Shown: in pieces, positions 22,601-42,165 of the stretch | Layout: each line of letters begins with the position of its first letter | How positions within the stretch are numbered: the stretch's first letter is position 1 | DNA from: Limnomonas spitsbergensis | Taxonomy: Eukaryota; Chlorophyta; Chlorophyceae; Chlamydomonadales | Reading direction: 5' to 3' | Length of the DNA stretch: 64,000 bases | Assembly (NCBI GenBank): GCA_037349105.1 | Contig: JAYJMM010000084.1 | Span: 930,001 to 994,000 of the forward strand | Translations under genes and position numbers: made by a program | Notes under the pieces: generated by a model | The model's database searches: none | Seen by the model: only the letters and a program-made list of their open reading frames with translations | What the model was told of the DNA's origin: nothing

Positions 22601-25600
22601 TAAGCCCCAAGCTCTTACCACTTTACCCTAATCCCTGCCCTTGCCTTGCAGGCTCCTCCTAGCTTGATGTGTGGCACCAGGCAATCCTTGCTAATACTCT
22701 GGGTTTGTTGCCCCGGTGTATTATTCAAGACAAGAAACAAGATGTACAAATCGTCGGTGTACGGCACCACAGTAGATTAAAGACAAGAAAAAAAATGTAC
22801 AGACCGACCAGCAACCGACCGTCGTCAACCAGTCCTCGCTGGCCCTCGCTCGTGACCGCGATCGCGTAGTAATGTTAACATCTACATCGTTGGTGTATCT
22901 AGCTGCTGATACCTCTCATGTCTTGTCGAGTGGAACATCGAGAGGAAACCGTGAGTCAGAGAGTGGACAGCGATGAATGCCAGGGAGCGTGCCTGCTACA
23001 GCTGACAGCTGAGATTCAAACTGTGTTCACACTCCTCACACTCGGCACTGCCAGCCGATGCTGCTCTGGCTCGTCGCTGCTCGCGATCGCTTGTGAATAC
23101 GCTTTTCACATATATTGCTCGTTGCGTCCACGGTCGTTTGTCAATACGCTATGTCAATACGCAAGTGACCAGCGGTGACAGCTGTGATTCAAAATGTCCA
23201 CACTCGTCACTGGCAGTCGCTGCTACTAGAAAACATTATTCCGCTTTTCGCGAGTTCCGTCCCATGGAGCAAAAATGGGTAAACACCAAACCCATCCGAT
23301 GTGCCACATCATTTGTCGTATGCATTGATTGTCATACTGAAACAACAAGTTGTCACTGTGCTACCGTAACTGATATTGGGCATGCCCTGACAAGTCTGCA
23401 TGAAGCCATGAATGAAGCCATCTAAATGAAGCCATGTCAAAAATACTGCGTTCATACCTGGTCGGACCCACCAATACAAAGTGCCCCCCCCCCCCCCCCC
23501 AAGCCGTAAATAGAACCGGGGCCTATAGCCACCATTACACGTGGTGATGGTTAGGGTTGAGGGTTTGGGGTGTGACAATGCCTGAACCCTAAGCCATACC
23601 ATGACGTATCCCACCAGGTGCACGTCCTTATTCTGAGTGTATGGTCAAGGTTTCAGCATTTCTACCTGGAAAAGGAAACCACAAACACTACCTTGACATG
23701 CCCCACTAGACGCGCCTTCTTGGTCTGGGTTTAGGGTTCAACCCTTGGCCCTAAACCCTTAACCCAAGTGTCGTGGAAACAACTGCAACTGAGCCCTTCT
23801 TGACATGCCCCACTAGACGCGCCTATTCAGGGTCAAAGGTCAGCAGTCTGCTAACAAATGAACCTGAACCCAACCTTGACATATCCCACCAGATGTACCT
23901 CCTTGGTCTGGATGTATGGTTCAGGTTTGGCTTCGAGACCGGAAAAGTAAACCATGAACCCAATCTTGACACGTTCCTCCAGATGCACCTCCTTATTCTG
24001 GGTTGAGCGCTTGCGGCCTGGATACAACAGAACATGAACCCAACCTAGACATGCCTAATTTTGTATACCAACATATTCTGGGGTCAGGGCTAATGTTCTG
24101 GGTTCAGGACCCTACCTTCACATGACGAATTAGGTGTGCCTTCTTATTCTGCAACCTCAGCTTGCCCCAGTGCAGACCCATTTCGTAGTACGCAACCACG
24201 GTCTGTATTGAAAGGGCAAGGCATAGGGATCAACAGTAGTACGCCACCACAGCCTGTAGTACAAGAGCAAGGGTTAGGAATGAACCGTAGTACCGTAGTA
24301 CAAGGTCTGTAGTACACGGTATGTAATACAAGGGCAAGAAAAAGGAATCAACGACTACGTACGGTAGTTCAAGGACAGGGGGGGGCGTATGCATCCCAAT
24401 GTGTAATACAAGGGTGGAGAGCATGAATGCAACCTCGTGTAGGTTTTAAAACTGAACCCTCAGCCCCATGACCTACAACCCAGTGTAGGTTTTAATCGTC
24501 CACCCTCAACTCTTTCACCTGCAGCCGGGTCCACCTCTGCACTGACAGGCCCTTGACAAGAGCAAAGCCCCGGCCCGGGGAGAGCTCGATCATCAGCTGG
24601 GCCAGCAGCAGGCCGAGCGTGGGGAGCGGAAAGTCTGCCTTAGACACACCATCCGCCTGAATCCAGTCCGCATCGACATTTTAGGGTTGAGGGACTGGGT
24701 GAAGCGTCTGCATTTCGATATTCGTGGAGGCGATCAGGAAGGCTAGAATTAGAGAGCCTCTGGCTAAAAGTAGGCCAGAGGCCAGGGAAGTGACGCCGGG
24801 CCGGGCACAAGTTCCAGCTGGGCTCCCGAGATTACTCAGTTTCCCGCTTACAGCGGCGTGCCGAGTCTGTGGCCTCTGAGTTGTTGGAGGGCCTTGAGTC
24901 GCGCTTTGGCAATCTGGAAGTATTGGACGCTTTCGCGGCGTTTGACCCGCTTTACTATCTGGGCATGGATGATGACGTCTTGGTCTCGCACTTCCACTCT
25001 GAGTTTGCCACATTGAAGTCCCACTTCTGTGGCACAACCTTTTTCGAGAGTGTCGCCATGGAGGCGAAGCTTGATGCTGAGTTTCAGTTGCTGAAGGGCT
25101 GGATTGCAGAGTCCGTCAATCGCTTTGCCAAGATCCCTATGCAGGCGTGTTTGTCTCATATTATCAGAGCCCACGAGTCTGAAATCCCCGGTGTGGTGCA
25201 GCTCATTTATGTGGCCTTCACTATTACGTGCCAAACCGCTGTGGTCGAGCGAGGCTTTAGTTTGCACCGGGTCTTTAAGCACAGGCTGACCAATCGGTTG
25301 CGAGTGGCGACTCTAGATTCTTTACTACGGGTCAGGTTGGCCACCCCCAGTGTGCCCATCTCACCACCTGAGCCTCTTTTCAAGAAGTTCAGTGATGAGG
25401 TACTGGCCGAGGCACATGAGGTCTTGGTCAAGGCCCCTCTTAAGAGAGGCAAGCCCCCCCTTGTGCTTCTAGATTTGCACGAGAAATTGAATGGTATTAC
25501 TGTCCGGTTGCTAGGCATGGATCTGGCCGCAGGCATTGAGGTGGAGGGTGGTGACGAGGAGCCCGAGCTGTATGAAACAGCTGTTGGTGCCCCCCCCCTT

Positions 25601-27802
25601 GAAGTCCCTTACAACTCAGATGAGGATGATTTGCCTCTTATTGAGCTTCTGAAAAGCCGCGTATTTGATGTCCGGCAGTAGCATTTTTTTAAACGAACGG
25701 CCGCAGTTGCCCACGAGTAGGAGTGTCCATGAGTAGGATTTGTTTTCGAGAAACCAAACGATTATTAGCAGATCTAGAGAAAAACCGGTAATAGACATTT
25801 TTTGAAAAATGTAAAAAAAATGAAAAAAAAATGGGGAAAAAAATTCCGACCTCACCGCCGGGCATTTTCATACCCCCGCCCGGCGTACGCCGGCCAAAAA
25901 AAGACCCTGCTCGGCAAAAACCGGCCACTTGGCATACCCCGGGAACTTCCCTGCCAGAGGCTCAATCCAGGCCACGCTGACAAGGGTTCTTTAAGGTTCC
26001 GGGATGGACATTGAGAGATACAACTGACTGGTCATAGAGTGCGGAAATGGCGCCATGGAGCCAATGGAGGCAATACCAGCCTTAATCCAGGCCATAATAA
26101 GGTTGAGGGTTTAGGGATGGAGATTCAGAGATGAAACTGACTGGTCATAGAGGAGTGCGGAAAGTCTGCCTTGGACATGCCACCAGCCTTAATCCAGGTC
26201 ACGACACAGGTTAGGTTCAGAAATGAGTTTTTGGTCAGGGATTCAAGTAAAGCAGAGAAAAAATGCTCTGGAGTTTAGAGCTGTCAAGCCTGTCAGTTAG
26301 TGCATGCCTTGAATCTGCCTTGGATCTGTCTTGGATCCACCTTCGACACACCAACGATCTTAATCCAGGCCATGACAATGTTCAGGGTTCGGGGATGACA
26401 CATCAGAAAGCTTCTAGGTCGGGGATTATGGTCCACCAGAGGGCAACGTCACTGGAGTAAAGAGACGTTTCCGTGGATCTGCCTTGGACCTGCGTTGGAC
26501 ACCCTGTCAGCCTGACTCAAGGCCACAACTAGGTTTCAGAGCTCAGAAATTGCAGGTCGTGAATGCCATTCGAGATTCATTGAGGCGACCTGGAAGTCTA
26601 CCTTGGCCATACCCTAGGGCTGAATTGAGGTTACAATGAGGCTTCACAGCTCAGGGATCATGGATTGGGCATGCCATTCAAGATTTATTGAGACAGAGCT
26701 GGAAGTCGACCTTGGACACCCCGTCAGCCTGAATCCAGGCAGGCCACGACAAGGTTTCAGAGTTCAGGGACTGATATGTATCAATGACGTCCATGACTTA
26801 TGGAGGAGGAAGGGCTCATATAGTGCAACCCGGGGTTTCAGATTCCAAGCTGTATCACGACATCTAGGTTGTTTAAGTATCCAGAGAGGGCCTTCATCTT
26901 TTAAGGTCAGCAACATCCGGCCGATTGATAGTGTCTGTGGTTGTTGTTGCGGTCGCTGTGGTTCCTTTTTTTCCGGTGTCTACACAACCACTCTCTGAAC
27001 CCTTAACCCCTAAACCGTACACCCTGCATATTTTTGCGAATGGGACATGCAACACAAAACCCTCTTTCGAAAGGGCCAGGAGGTGTGGACGGGTAAACAA
27101 AACGAAAGTGTGATCATCAGATCATAACTGGCTTTGACAAGAGTGGGGCTAGCAAAGAGTGGAGCCAACAAACAGTGATGCCAGCCCTGAACAACTAGGG
27201 TGGTCTACAGTAAAAGAGGGTCACGGGCCAATACACCTTTCCCAGGGCCCCTCACCCTGCCGTTAGACCACTCCACACTATCCAGCTGTGTGTACTGGCC
27301 CTGCAAGAAAGCCGTCCCGCAGGCACATCCACTCAAATAGTGCAGAGCGGACCTACCAGTTGAGCATAGTTGCCCTAGCCCATAGTTGCACATCATTTGC
27401 ACATACAGCCCACTCCTTCACACTTCCACTCCAGCAATGCATACAGGATAAGAGGACCCACCAGTTGAACATAGTGGCCCTGCTAAACAGCCCTCCCGCC
27501 ATCCAGCAATGAAGCCACTGCCGCCTCCAGCTCCTGAGGGCATGCGCAGAGGCATGCTTCAACATACCGTAGTTGAAGTTCATAAACCCTAAAACCTACA
27601 CCCTACTCAGCAAAGCCACAGCCTCTTTGAGGGTCTCTAAACTGTAGTTGAGGCAACCCCTAACTTAGACAATGCGCCACACCTTGATATGATCGGCTGA
27701 GAAGCGATGCGTCCATTCGTCCACACTCTCCAACAGCTGTTCTCTGTACCACACCTGCGGCCTGACGGCAAGCCAGGGGTGGCAGGAGGGCATGCAAGGC
27801 AT
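13649..27802 (-). CDS. TauD/TfdA-family Fe(II)/2-oxoglutarate-dependent dioxygenase, ten exons
   Basis: Exons in transcript order: 27802-27683, 27533-27489, 24656-24519, 24202-24116, 19993-19897, 19269-19167, 18941-18847, 17812-17723, 14564-14495, 13881-13649; about 355 residues. Family landmarks in order: RPQVWYREQ at the start, ADFPLPTLG and PGRGFALVKGL, then TTRIYLT with the metal-binding HxD (PYHVDSADVV), SGGMSSWASS, LDRKGEVPAGK, IINYHQ/GHLIVY, and LQLLNNHCCVHTRSSF with the distal His and the 2OG-binding Arg, ending KRHLLRLW and TPGDRGG-like VPGDRGG. The enzymes couple 2OG decarboxylation to hydroxylation of a small organic acid or amine; the substrate is unknown. All junctions have GT-AG sites. 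Two are one base short of phase: exons 5/6, and exon 7 inside SEP|LLYLD, where one C seems missing. An alternative acceptor at 18975 keeps that frame with poorer homology. Start is ATG at 27802 or 27793. Confidence 0.85.
15230..15410. repeat. Dispersed repeat, copy 1 of about 4
   Basis: Shares GGTGGCCA(A/G)AGCAG, TAGCTGACATGTTGC and the following AACACTG with 35810-35985. Weaker relatives are at 18050-18250 and, inverted, at 27840-28000. Intronic in the dioxygenase gene. Confidence 0.4.
15559..16468. mobile_element. Possible MITE with ~35-bp degenerate TIRs
   Basis: Left ATACCGTAGTGACACGATGA then ATTGGTGACAC; the right end is the inverse, with TCACCAGTTCATCGTGTCGG then TAT. About 0.9 kb and no coding frame. 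TSD not resolved. Sits in the intron between the eighth and ninth dioxygenase exons. Confidence 0.4.
16470..17720. other. Intron sequence, nothing recognised
   Basis: Long intron of the dioxygenase gene between exons at 17723 and 14564. The short frames present have no family resemblance. Confidence 0.4.
18780..18842. repeat. 15-bp tandem repeat (TTTTTCAAATTCG)n
   Basis: Four near-identical copies of CAAATTCGTTTTT end at TCGAATTTCAAATTC, directly beside the donor of the 18847-18941 exon. A CGAATTTCAAATTCAACC relic also occurs at 28070. Confidence 0.9.
19382..19440. repeat. Duplicate of the acceptor region of dioxygenase exon 6
   Basis: GGGCATTCTGCAAGCACAGC followed by AAATCTGCAGGAGG repeats the sequence at 19248-19280, which is the exon 6 start plus acceptor. 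It is an exon-edge copy in the upstream intron. Confidence 0.7.
20160..20490. repeat. Degenerate CCTAAGCC / AGCCTCAAGCC repeats
   Basis: Low-complexity stretch of TAAGCCC- and CCTTAAGCC-type words leading into the organelle-like block. No gene. Confidence 0.5.
20490..22450. other. Organelle-like insert (candidate NUPT/NUMT) in an intron
   Basis: 20.5-21.9 kb is packed with short recurrent words (CGTACGAGGACCATGCAAAA, GGTAAAGCCTTCCCGGCG, TAAGATTAAGCAG, TTGCAAAGGGGTCCCGAGAA) in both orientations with palindromes. 21.9-22.45 kb switches abruptly to AT-rich DNA with TA runs. Dispersed GC-rich short repeats next to AT-rich spacer are known from chlorophyte organelle genomes. No organelle protein or RNA gene could be read. 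The block lies wholly within the dioxygenase intron 19994-24115, so it is nuclear. Organelle origin is inference. Confidence 0.5.
22500..22600 (-). other. Possible group II intron fragment
   Basis: Read on the minus strand: GTGCCTGTCCGGTTCTGAGG then AGGGAAAG. This resembles the CGTACGGTTCTGAGGGGGAAAG-type segment common in organellar and bacterial group II introns. It adjoins the organelle-like block. Short, so tentative. Confidence 0.3.
22610..23590. other. Intron sequence, no recognised feature
   Basis: Part of the dioxygenase intron. Contains a poly-C run near 23480. Short frames are unconvincing. Confidence 0.4.
23600..24110 (-). repeat. Tandem decayed copies of dioxygenase exon 4 3' end plus donor
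   Basis: The exon ends LQNKKAHLIRHVK|GTAGGG at 24116. On the same strand downstream, at spacings of about 80-110 bp, lie related pieces. Near 23990 reads NKEVHLEERVK; near 23900, TKEVHLVGYVK; near 23715, TKKARLVGHVK with GTAGTG; near 23630, NKDVHLVGYVM with GTATGG. Others near 23815 and 24065 carry stops. Each keeps the exon-plus-donor layout. Confidence 0.8.
24215..24425 (-). repeat. Copies of dioxygenase exon 4 acceptor and 5' end
   Basis: GTAGTACGC(A/C)ACCAC(G/A)G, CTGTA and TT/GTACAA, with GGGCAAGG, occurs at the real exon start (24185-24225). It recurs in degenerate form near 24235, 24295, 24325 and 24385, in the intron upstream of the exon on the coding strand. Confidence 0.65.
24794..25681 (+). 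pseudogene. hAT-family transposase, C-terminal fragment
   Basis: The open frame from about 24794 carries the hAT C-terminal dimerisation region: IYVAFTITCQTAVVERGFSL followed by HRVFKHRLTNRLRVATLDSL. It then has a basic/acidic tail and a stop at 25681. In intact hAT transposases this region mediates dimerisation at the C-terminus of an RNase H-like DDE domain; the BED finger and catalytic residues are absent here. A stop at 24791 precedes it, and TACTCAG near 24839 could be a splice acceptor. It sits in opposite orientation inside the dioxygenase intron 24657-27488. Either a truncated insertion or the last exon of a decayed element. Confidence 0.8.
25960..26790 (-). repeat. Tandem decayed copies of dioxygenase exon 3 acceptor plus 5' end
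   Basis: The real site reads CTGGATTCAG|GCGGATGGTG then TGTCTAAGGCAGAC at 24635-24665. Upstream in the same intron, pieces of the same layout occur near 26720 (GATTCAGGCTGACGGGGTGT then CCAAGGTCGACTTCC), 26615, 26505, 26350 and 26185 at roughly 100-150-bp spacing. On the plus strand they appear as CTGCCTTGGACA...CCAGCCTTAATCCAGG. All lie in the intron that ends at this acceptor. Confidence 0.8.
27295..27480 (-). repeat. Copies of dioxygenase exon 2 3' end
   Basis: GGATGGCGGGAGGGCTGTTT AGCAGGGCC at the exon end is echoed near 27320 by GATGTGCCTGCGGGACGGCT TTCTTGCAGGGCC, and ACCAGTTGA(A/G)CATAGT(G/T)GCCC occurs twice. The repeats fill the intron just downstream of the exon. Confidence 0.55.
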
Positions 27803-27839
27803 TGCTGTATCTGGCAAATCCAGCGATGATTCGGCTTCT

Positions 27840-28000
27840 TTATGGCCTATGTCACGGGGGGCTAGTGCGAACAAGCCCTGCTGCTTGGTCTTCCGACAGT
27901 AGGCTGGTGGTAATTTGGCCCCAATCGGCTCGTTGGTGGCTGCCCAGCAGACCCCCCAAAGTGATCTGGTGCTTAAAAAAAGAAGTATTGTAAACAATGA
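27840..28000 (-). repeat. Dispersed repeat, inverted relative
   Basis: In reverse, GCCGATTGGGGCCAAATTAC...CAGCCTAC parallels GCCCAATTGGGACCAAACTT...CAGCCTAC at 35843. A member of the same family as 15230 and 35810. Confidence 0.4.
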
Positions 28001-28186
28001 AGCAGCGATTATCCGAGCAGCCTCCAAACTGTTGATCTTCTGCAATTTAAACAGGCAGCCCTCTGGTTCGAATTTCAAATTCAACCTGACAGCACCCTAA
28101 CGATGACTATCCTCTATCCCGCTTAACCCTCTAGCCCATACCTACACGTTTTTTTAGGGTGCCTTACCTACAATTCAGCCTGATGC

Positions 28187-28257
28187 CTTGATGTAGCTGA
28201 ATTGTAGGTTTAGAACGGGCATGCACCGTTCTTAACCTAAAATTCAGCTACATCAAG
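28187..28257. other. Near-perfect 32-bp-stem hairpin
   Basis: The left arm CTTGATGTAGCTGAATTG then TAGGTTTAGAACGG and the right arm are reverse complements with two mismatches around a 7-nt GCATGCA loop. Just upstream, ACCTACAATTCAG (28167) repeats part of the arm. Possibly a MITE core or structured RNA. Confidence 0.85.
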
Positions 28258-28259
28258 AC

Positions 28260-29640
28260 TTCAGGCGGTATTATTTGCTTTATATCACCTCTGGGCTCTG
28301 GCCTGTGTCTCGTGCAGCATGCACTGCCGCTTGGTACAGTCAAGGCTTGGCCTTTGTGTGCCTCATGGTGACCGCCCAGCGGCACCCCAAAGGTGGCAAG
28401 GCGCGCCATAAATATATCCCCACTCCCAAGCCCCCTTAACCCTCGACAAAGGTTCCCGGCTGGATTGCGCCTTGATGGTGGGGTCGGATCTCGCCATCGC
28501 CTTCCGCCGCAGGGATGGTTGACGCCTCCCGCATGGCACAGCCTGCAGTCCAGCACGTCCCCATGCAGCACATTTTGAAGCTCCTGGGGGGTGTCCTGTT
28601 CACTCCTTCATTCAGCCTTAATCGGCATTGTTCCCTTTTACTTTGTTCTGCATAATAACGATCCATATTCAGGCCTATGAGGTATGACGATCGTCAACGG
28701 GTCCGCTTTTCGCATGGTGTTGACAGGGGGAGGGTCAGTGGAAGCCATGCGTAATAAGCTTTGATCGCGCAGACGCGCATGCGCTGCCTTTCCTCCCATT
28801 TGAGGAAAGAAACACAAACCTGCCGATTGCGTCGAAGGGCGCGATGGGCTAGTTCGGCTGCGGGCTCGCCCGATGACTCTGACGTGGGTCAGGCCACAAC
28901 TGCTGCTGCCCGTTCTGGGGCCTACGCGCTGCGCTAGCAACATCTCGCCCACCCCGGACAGAGCGGTCACGGCCATTCGGTCATAAGTGTCCAACAGTGA
29001 TTAACCGTGGTACCGTAGACAGGGGCCGATGCATAGAAACGTAGACAGGGGAAGCGACATCATGTAATACGGGAGTAATAACTGCGTCAGCTACTTTAGA
29101 GGCGAGTCACGATCGCGATCGACATGTCGCCAGGAGTTTAAATCTTCGCTGTCCAACTGCCCGCTGCCTGCAAAAATTGGTGCGGTGCGGCAACGTCACG
29201 TTTCAGTATTTCAAAGCACCCCCCCCCAGCTCAGCACCCTTGTCGAACTCCAGTAACTGATACATGCCAGAGGTCCCTGCCAACCTCTCTGATGCCAAGT
29301 TTGTTCTCGCGTATGCTGTTCGTTGTCTCTGGAAAGCATTAGGCTTCGCACGGATCGTCAACAAATAAGTGGGTCCGTTCTAGTTGCTCAACATCTGCCT
29401 GATATCCGTCCTTCCACGGACATGTCTCTGAGCCCTGCATGTGCGGCGTTGTCCCTCGCCAATAGGGAGCCTGTGAGTCGGTCCCCGTTGGCAACTCCCC
29501 AGCCACATTTCCCAGCCAGGTCCTCAGCACCTTCAGACCTCAGCCCTGGGGTTTTGCCCGAACGTGACCCCCCCCTCCAGGAAGGTTCTCGGTATCGCTC
29601 ATTACCTCGCATTCTGTAACGAAGTCGTCGACAGTGTCCT
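28260..29640. other. Intergenic between the two large divergent genes
   Basis: The dioxygenase (-) and HSP60 (+) start about 1.84 kb apart and diverge. The spacer holds no recognised gene. A weak open minus stretch around 28440-28600 was not assigned. No TATA box is evident close to the HSP60 ATG. Confidence 0.4.
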
Positions 29641-29644
29641 TAAG

Positions 29645-38476
<8,832 letters not shown>

Positions 38477-38639
38477 GGGGCTGGCGGCCCACAGGCGTTC
38501 CAGACCCAGATGTAGCAGCAACAGCAGATGTGGCGCGGTCGATTTTTATGTCAATGACGTTACACCTCTGGGCAATTGTTATGGAGCATGTGTTCAGCGC
38601 TGGTTGGCGGGGCAGGAATTTAAATGTTGCAAAGGATGC

Positions 38640-38800
38640 TAATGCCTGCGGCTGCCTCACCAGAATGCCATAGGGTCTATGGCGCTACACCTCACTCTCC
38701 TGGTGGTAACCAGTGCCTGCTGCTGCCTCGCCAGAATGCCGTAGGGTCGAGGTGTTACACCTCATTATGCCAGGGTGCTGTCGCGTACTCTGGCCTGAAT
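38640..38800. repeat. ~75-bp duplication in the HSP60 3' flank
   Basis: CTGCCTCACCAGAATGCCAT AGGGTC and CTGCCTCGCCAGAATGCCGT AGGGTC head two units ending in TACACCTCA. Upstream, CAATGACGTTACACCTCTGG GC (38552) recurs near 43006. Confidence 0.75.
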
Positions 38801-38819
38801 TTGTGGGCAGGAGGCTAGA

Positions 38820-39480
38820 CCTGATAAGACGAGGAGGGCTCACCAATAGTCTGATACTGGGTCGGTTTGAACCTGGTTTGAACTGAGGCTGAGGCCACCT
38901 TTTTCTCTCTTGGTGCTACTTGTGTCTTTGCATGTTTTGCACTGGAAAGGTTGAAATGCGGCAGGGTGGCTTTAAACTTACGAAAGGATAAAGAGTGGGG
39001 AGTCGAGCATGGTTCATTGGATCTTGGCGCTTGGATCGTCTCATTCTTGCAATGAAGCTGTATAGTTCAACATGCGTGTGTCCTTGGGCCACTTGATTTG
39101 TACCTTGCTTTTACCCTCCGTGCCTTGATGACGACTGTGAAGTCCGATACTATGACATGATGAGCGGAAGTGAGCTACTGGTACCTAACCACAAGTGGAT
39201 GTGGTTAACCTCTCTGGAGCGTGTTCTTCATAATGCATTTGAAGCTCATCATACTCCATATGCTTGCAACATGCCCATTACATAACGCTTCTTAAGTGTA
39301 ACGATACGCCACTGCGAAGGGCTTTGATCGTGATGTAAAAGGATCTAGATGTATTGGAGCGTCTCATAGGGGTATATATACCCCAGATCGCTACATACCT
39401 CTCCCCTGAATCCACCCGTCCGTCCGACAATATAGCAACGGAAGTACGTATATTCGGATGATTCTGTTGGATCAAGTTTA
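38820..39480. other. No recognised gene
   Basis: Spacer between HSP60 and the satellite cluster. TTAGGGGTATATATACC near 39365 is AT-rich and palindromic. Confidence 0.4.
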
Positions 39481-39483
39481 AGT

Positions 39484-39972
39484 TAGGCCCTTGATGACTG
39501 ATTCTGCCATTCTGCTCTTCTGATGGACTGAGAATGCATTAGGGCTGATTCTGACGTTCTGATCATTCTGCTCTTCTGATTGACTGAGACTGCCTTAGGG
39601 CTGATTCTGCCATTCTGGTCATTCTGCTCTTCTGATTGACTGAGTCTGCCTTAGGGCTGATTCTGCCATTCTGCTCTTCTGATTGACTGAGACTGCCTTA
39701 GGGCTGATTCTGACGTTCTGATCATTCTGCTCTTCTGATTGACTGAGACTGCCTTAGGGCTGATTCTGCCATTCTGGTCATTCTGCTCTTCTGATTGACT
39801 GAGTCTGCCTTAGGGCTGATTCTGCCTTTCTGGTCATTCTGCTCTTCTGATTGACTGAGACTGCCTTAGGGCTGATTCTGCCATTCTGGTCATTCTGCTC
39901 TTCTGATTGACTGAGTCTGCCTTAGGGCTGATTCTGCCATTCCGTCTGATCATTCTGCTCTTCTGATTGACT
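39484..39972. repeat. Satellite 1: ~58-bp tandem array
   Basis: About eight units of CTGATTCTGCCATTCTGGTC, ATTCTGCTCTTCTGATTGAC, TGAGACTGCCTTAGGG; one internal GGTCATTCTGC segment is sometimes missing. Confidence 0.95.
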
Positions 39973-40458
39973 GAGACTAAACCTAAACAGGGTACTCGCA
40001 CCTAAACAGGGTACTCGCACCTAAACAGGGTACTCGCACCTAAACAGGGTACTCACACCTGAACAGGGCACCCGCACCTAAATAGGGTACTCGCACCTAA
40101 ACAGGGTACTCGCACCTAAAAAGGGTACTCGCACCTAAACAGGGTACTCGCACCTAAACAGGGTACCCGCACCTAAACAGGGTACTCGCACCTAAACAGG
40201 GTACTCGCACCTAAACAGGGTACTCGCACCTAAACCGGGTACTCGCACCTAAACAGGGTACTCGCACTTAAACAGGGTACTCGCACCTAAACAGGGTACT
40301 CGCACCTAAACAGGGTACTCGCACCTAAACAGGGTACTCGCACCTAAACAGGGTACTCGCACCTAAATAGGGTACTTGCACCTAAATAAGGTACTCGCAC
40401 CTAAACAGGGTATTCGCACATAAACAGGGTACTCGCACCTAAACAGGGTACCCGCACC
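39973..40458. repeat. Satellite 2: 19-bp array, about 25 copies
   Basis: Unit CTAAACAGGGTACTCGCAC. Confidence 0.97.
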
Positions 40459-41468
40459 TAAAACCTATACTCTAAACTGTCACCGCCCTAACACTCTCTT
40501 GCACTGCCCTAAACCCTAAACCCTAAACTGTCCCTGCCCTAACTCGCTCTGTCACTGCCCTAAAACCTAAAACCCTGAACCCTATACTGTCACCGCCCTT
40601 ACTGGCACTGTTACTGCCCTTACTTGCTCTGTTACCGCCCTAAACCCTAAACCCTAGACGCCACCCTAACACGCTCTGTCACCGCCCTCAACCCTCAACC
40701 CTCAACCCTCAACCCTAAAACTGTCGCCACCCTAACACGCTCTGTCACCACCCTAACTCACTCTGTCACTGCCATAAAACCTTAACCCTTAACCCTAAAC
40801 TGTCACTGCCCTTACTCGCTCTGTCACCGCCCTAAAACCTTAACCCTAAACCATAAACTGTCACCGCCCTTACTCGCTATGTTACTGCCCTAACTCGCTA
40901 TGTCACTGCCCTAAAACCTAGACCCTAAATTCTAAAACCCTAAACCCCAAAAAAACCTAAACTGTCACCGCCCTGACTCGCTCTGTCACCGCCCTAACAC
41001 GCTCTGTCACTACCCTAAACCCTAAAGCATAAAACTGTCACCACCCCAACACGCTCTTTCCCCACCCTAACTCGCGCTGTCACCGCCCTAAAAACCCAAC
41101 CCTAAACCCTAAAACTGTCATTACCCTAACTCGCTCTGTCACCGCCCTAATATCTCAATCTTTAACCTTACCTTAAACCTTAAACCTTAACCATAAACCC
41201 TAAACCTACACCTTAAAATGTCACCGCACTTGCTGGCTCTGTATGTCACCGCCCTAAAACCTAAACCCTAAACTGTCATCGTCCTAACTCGCTATGTCAC
41301 TGCCCTAAAACCTTAACCCTAAACCCAGAAATTTAACCACCTACCTCGCTATGTCACCGCCTTAACTCGCTCTGTCCCCTCCCACACTCGTTGTGTCACT
41401 GCCCTAACTCGCTCTGTCACTGGCCTTAACTCTTAACCCTAAAACCCCAAGCCCTAAACCCTGTAGCC
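40459..41468. repeat. Satellite 3: telomere-like CCCTAAA mixed with CTGTCACCGCCCTAACTCG units
   Basis: Short runs of AACCCTAAACCCTAAA alternate with (A)CTGTCACCGCCCTAACTCG CT. Interstitial plant-type telomeric motif. Confidence 0.9.
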
Positions 41469-41469
41469 G

Positions 41470-42165
41470 TCAGAATGTTTGGAATAGCAGAAAGGGGGCA
41501 GAGGGGCTGGTACCTATCAGAACGTCACAATGGTCGGAATAGCAGAAAGGGGGCGGGGGGGCTGGTACCTATCAGAACGTCAGAATGGTCGGAATAGCAG
41601 AATGGGGGTGGGAGGGGTTCCTCCCTATCAGAACGTCAGAAAGGTCGGGATAGCAGAATGGAGGTGGGGGGGGGGGTCCTCCCTATCGGAACGTCAGAAT
41701 GGTCGGAAGAGCAGAATGGTGGTGGGAGGGGTTCCTCCCTATCAGAACGTCAGAATGGTCGGAAGAGCAGAATGGTGGTGGGAGGGGTTCCTCCCTATCA
41801 GAACGTCAGAATGGTCGGAATAGCAGAATGGGGGTGGGAGGTCAGTGTTCCTCCCTATCGGAACGTCAGAATGGTCGGAAGAGCAGAATGGGGGTGGGAG
41901 GGGTTCCTCCCTATCAGAACGTCAGAATGGTCGGAAGAGCAGAATGGGGGTGGGAGGGGTTCCTCCCTATCAGAACGTCAGAATGGTCGGAATAGCAGAA
42001 TGGGGGTGGGAGGGGTTCCTCCCTATCAGAACGTCAGAATGGTCGGAAGAGCAGGATGGGGGTGGGAGGGGTTCCTCCCTATCAGAACGTCAGAATGGTC
42101 GGAATAGAAGAATGGGGGTGGGGGGGGTCCTCCCTATCGGAACGTCAGAATGGTCGGAAGAGCAG
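41470..42165. repeat. Satellite 4: 56-bp array, about 12 copies
   Basis: Unit ATGGTCGGAATAGCAGAATG then GGGGTGGGAGGGGTTCCTCC then CTATCAGAACGTCAGA. Open frames across it are repeat artefacts. It decays into AATGGCAGAATCG-type sequence to about 42310. Confidence 0.97.

Noticed and set aside
24681..25536. Minus-strand frames over the hAT fragment
   Set aside because: Antisense of a clear hAT dimerisation domain.
39973..40458. CRISPR-like regular array
   Set aside because: The 19-bp units are contiguous without spacers and the genome is eukaryotic: simple satellite.
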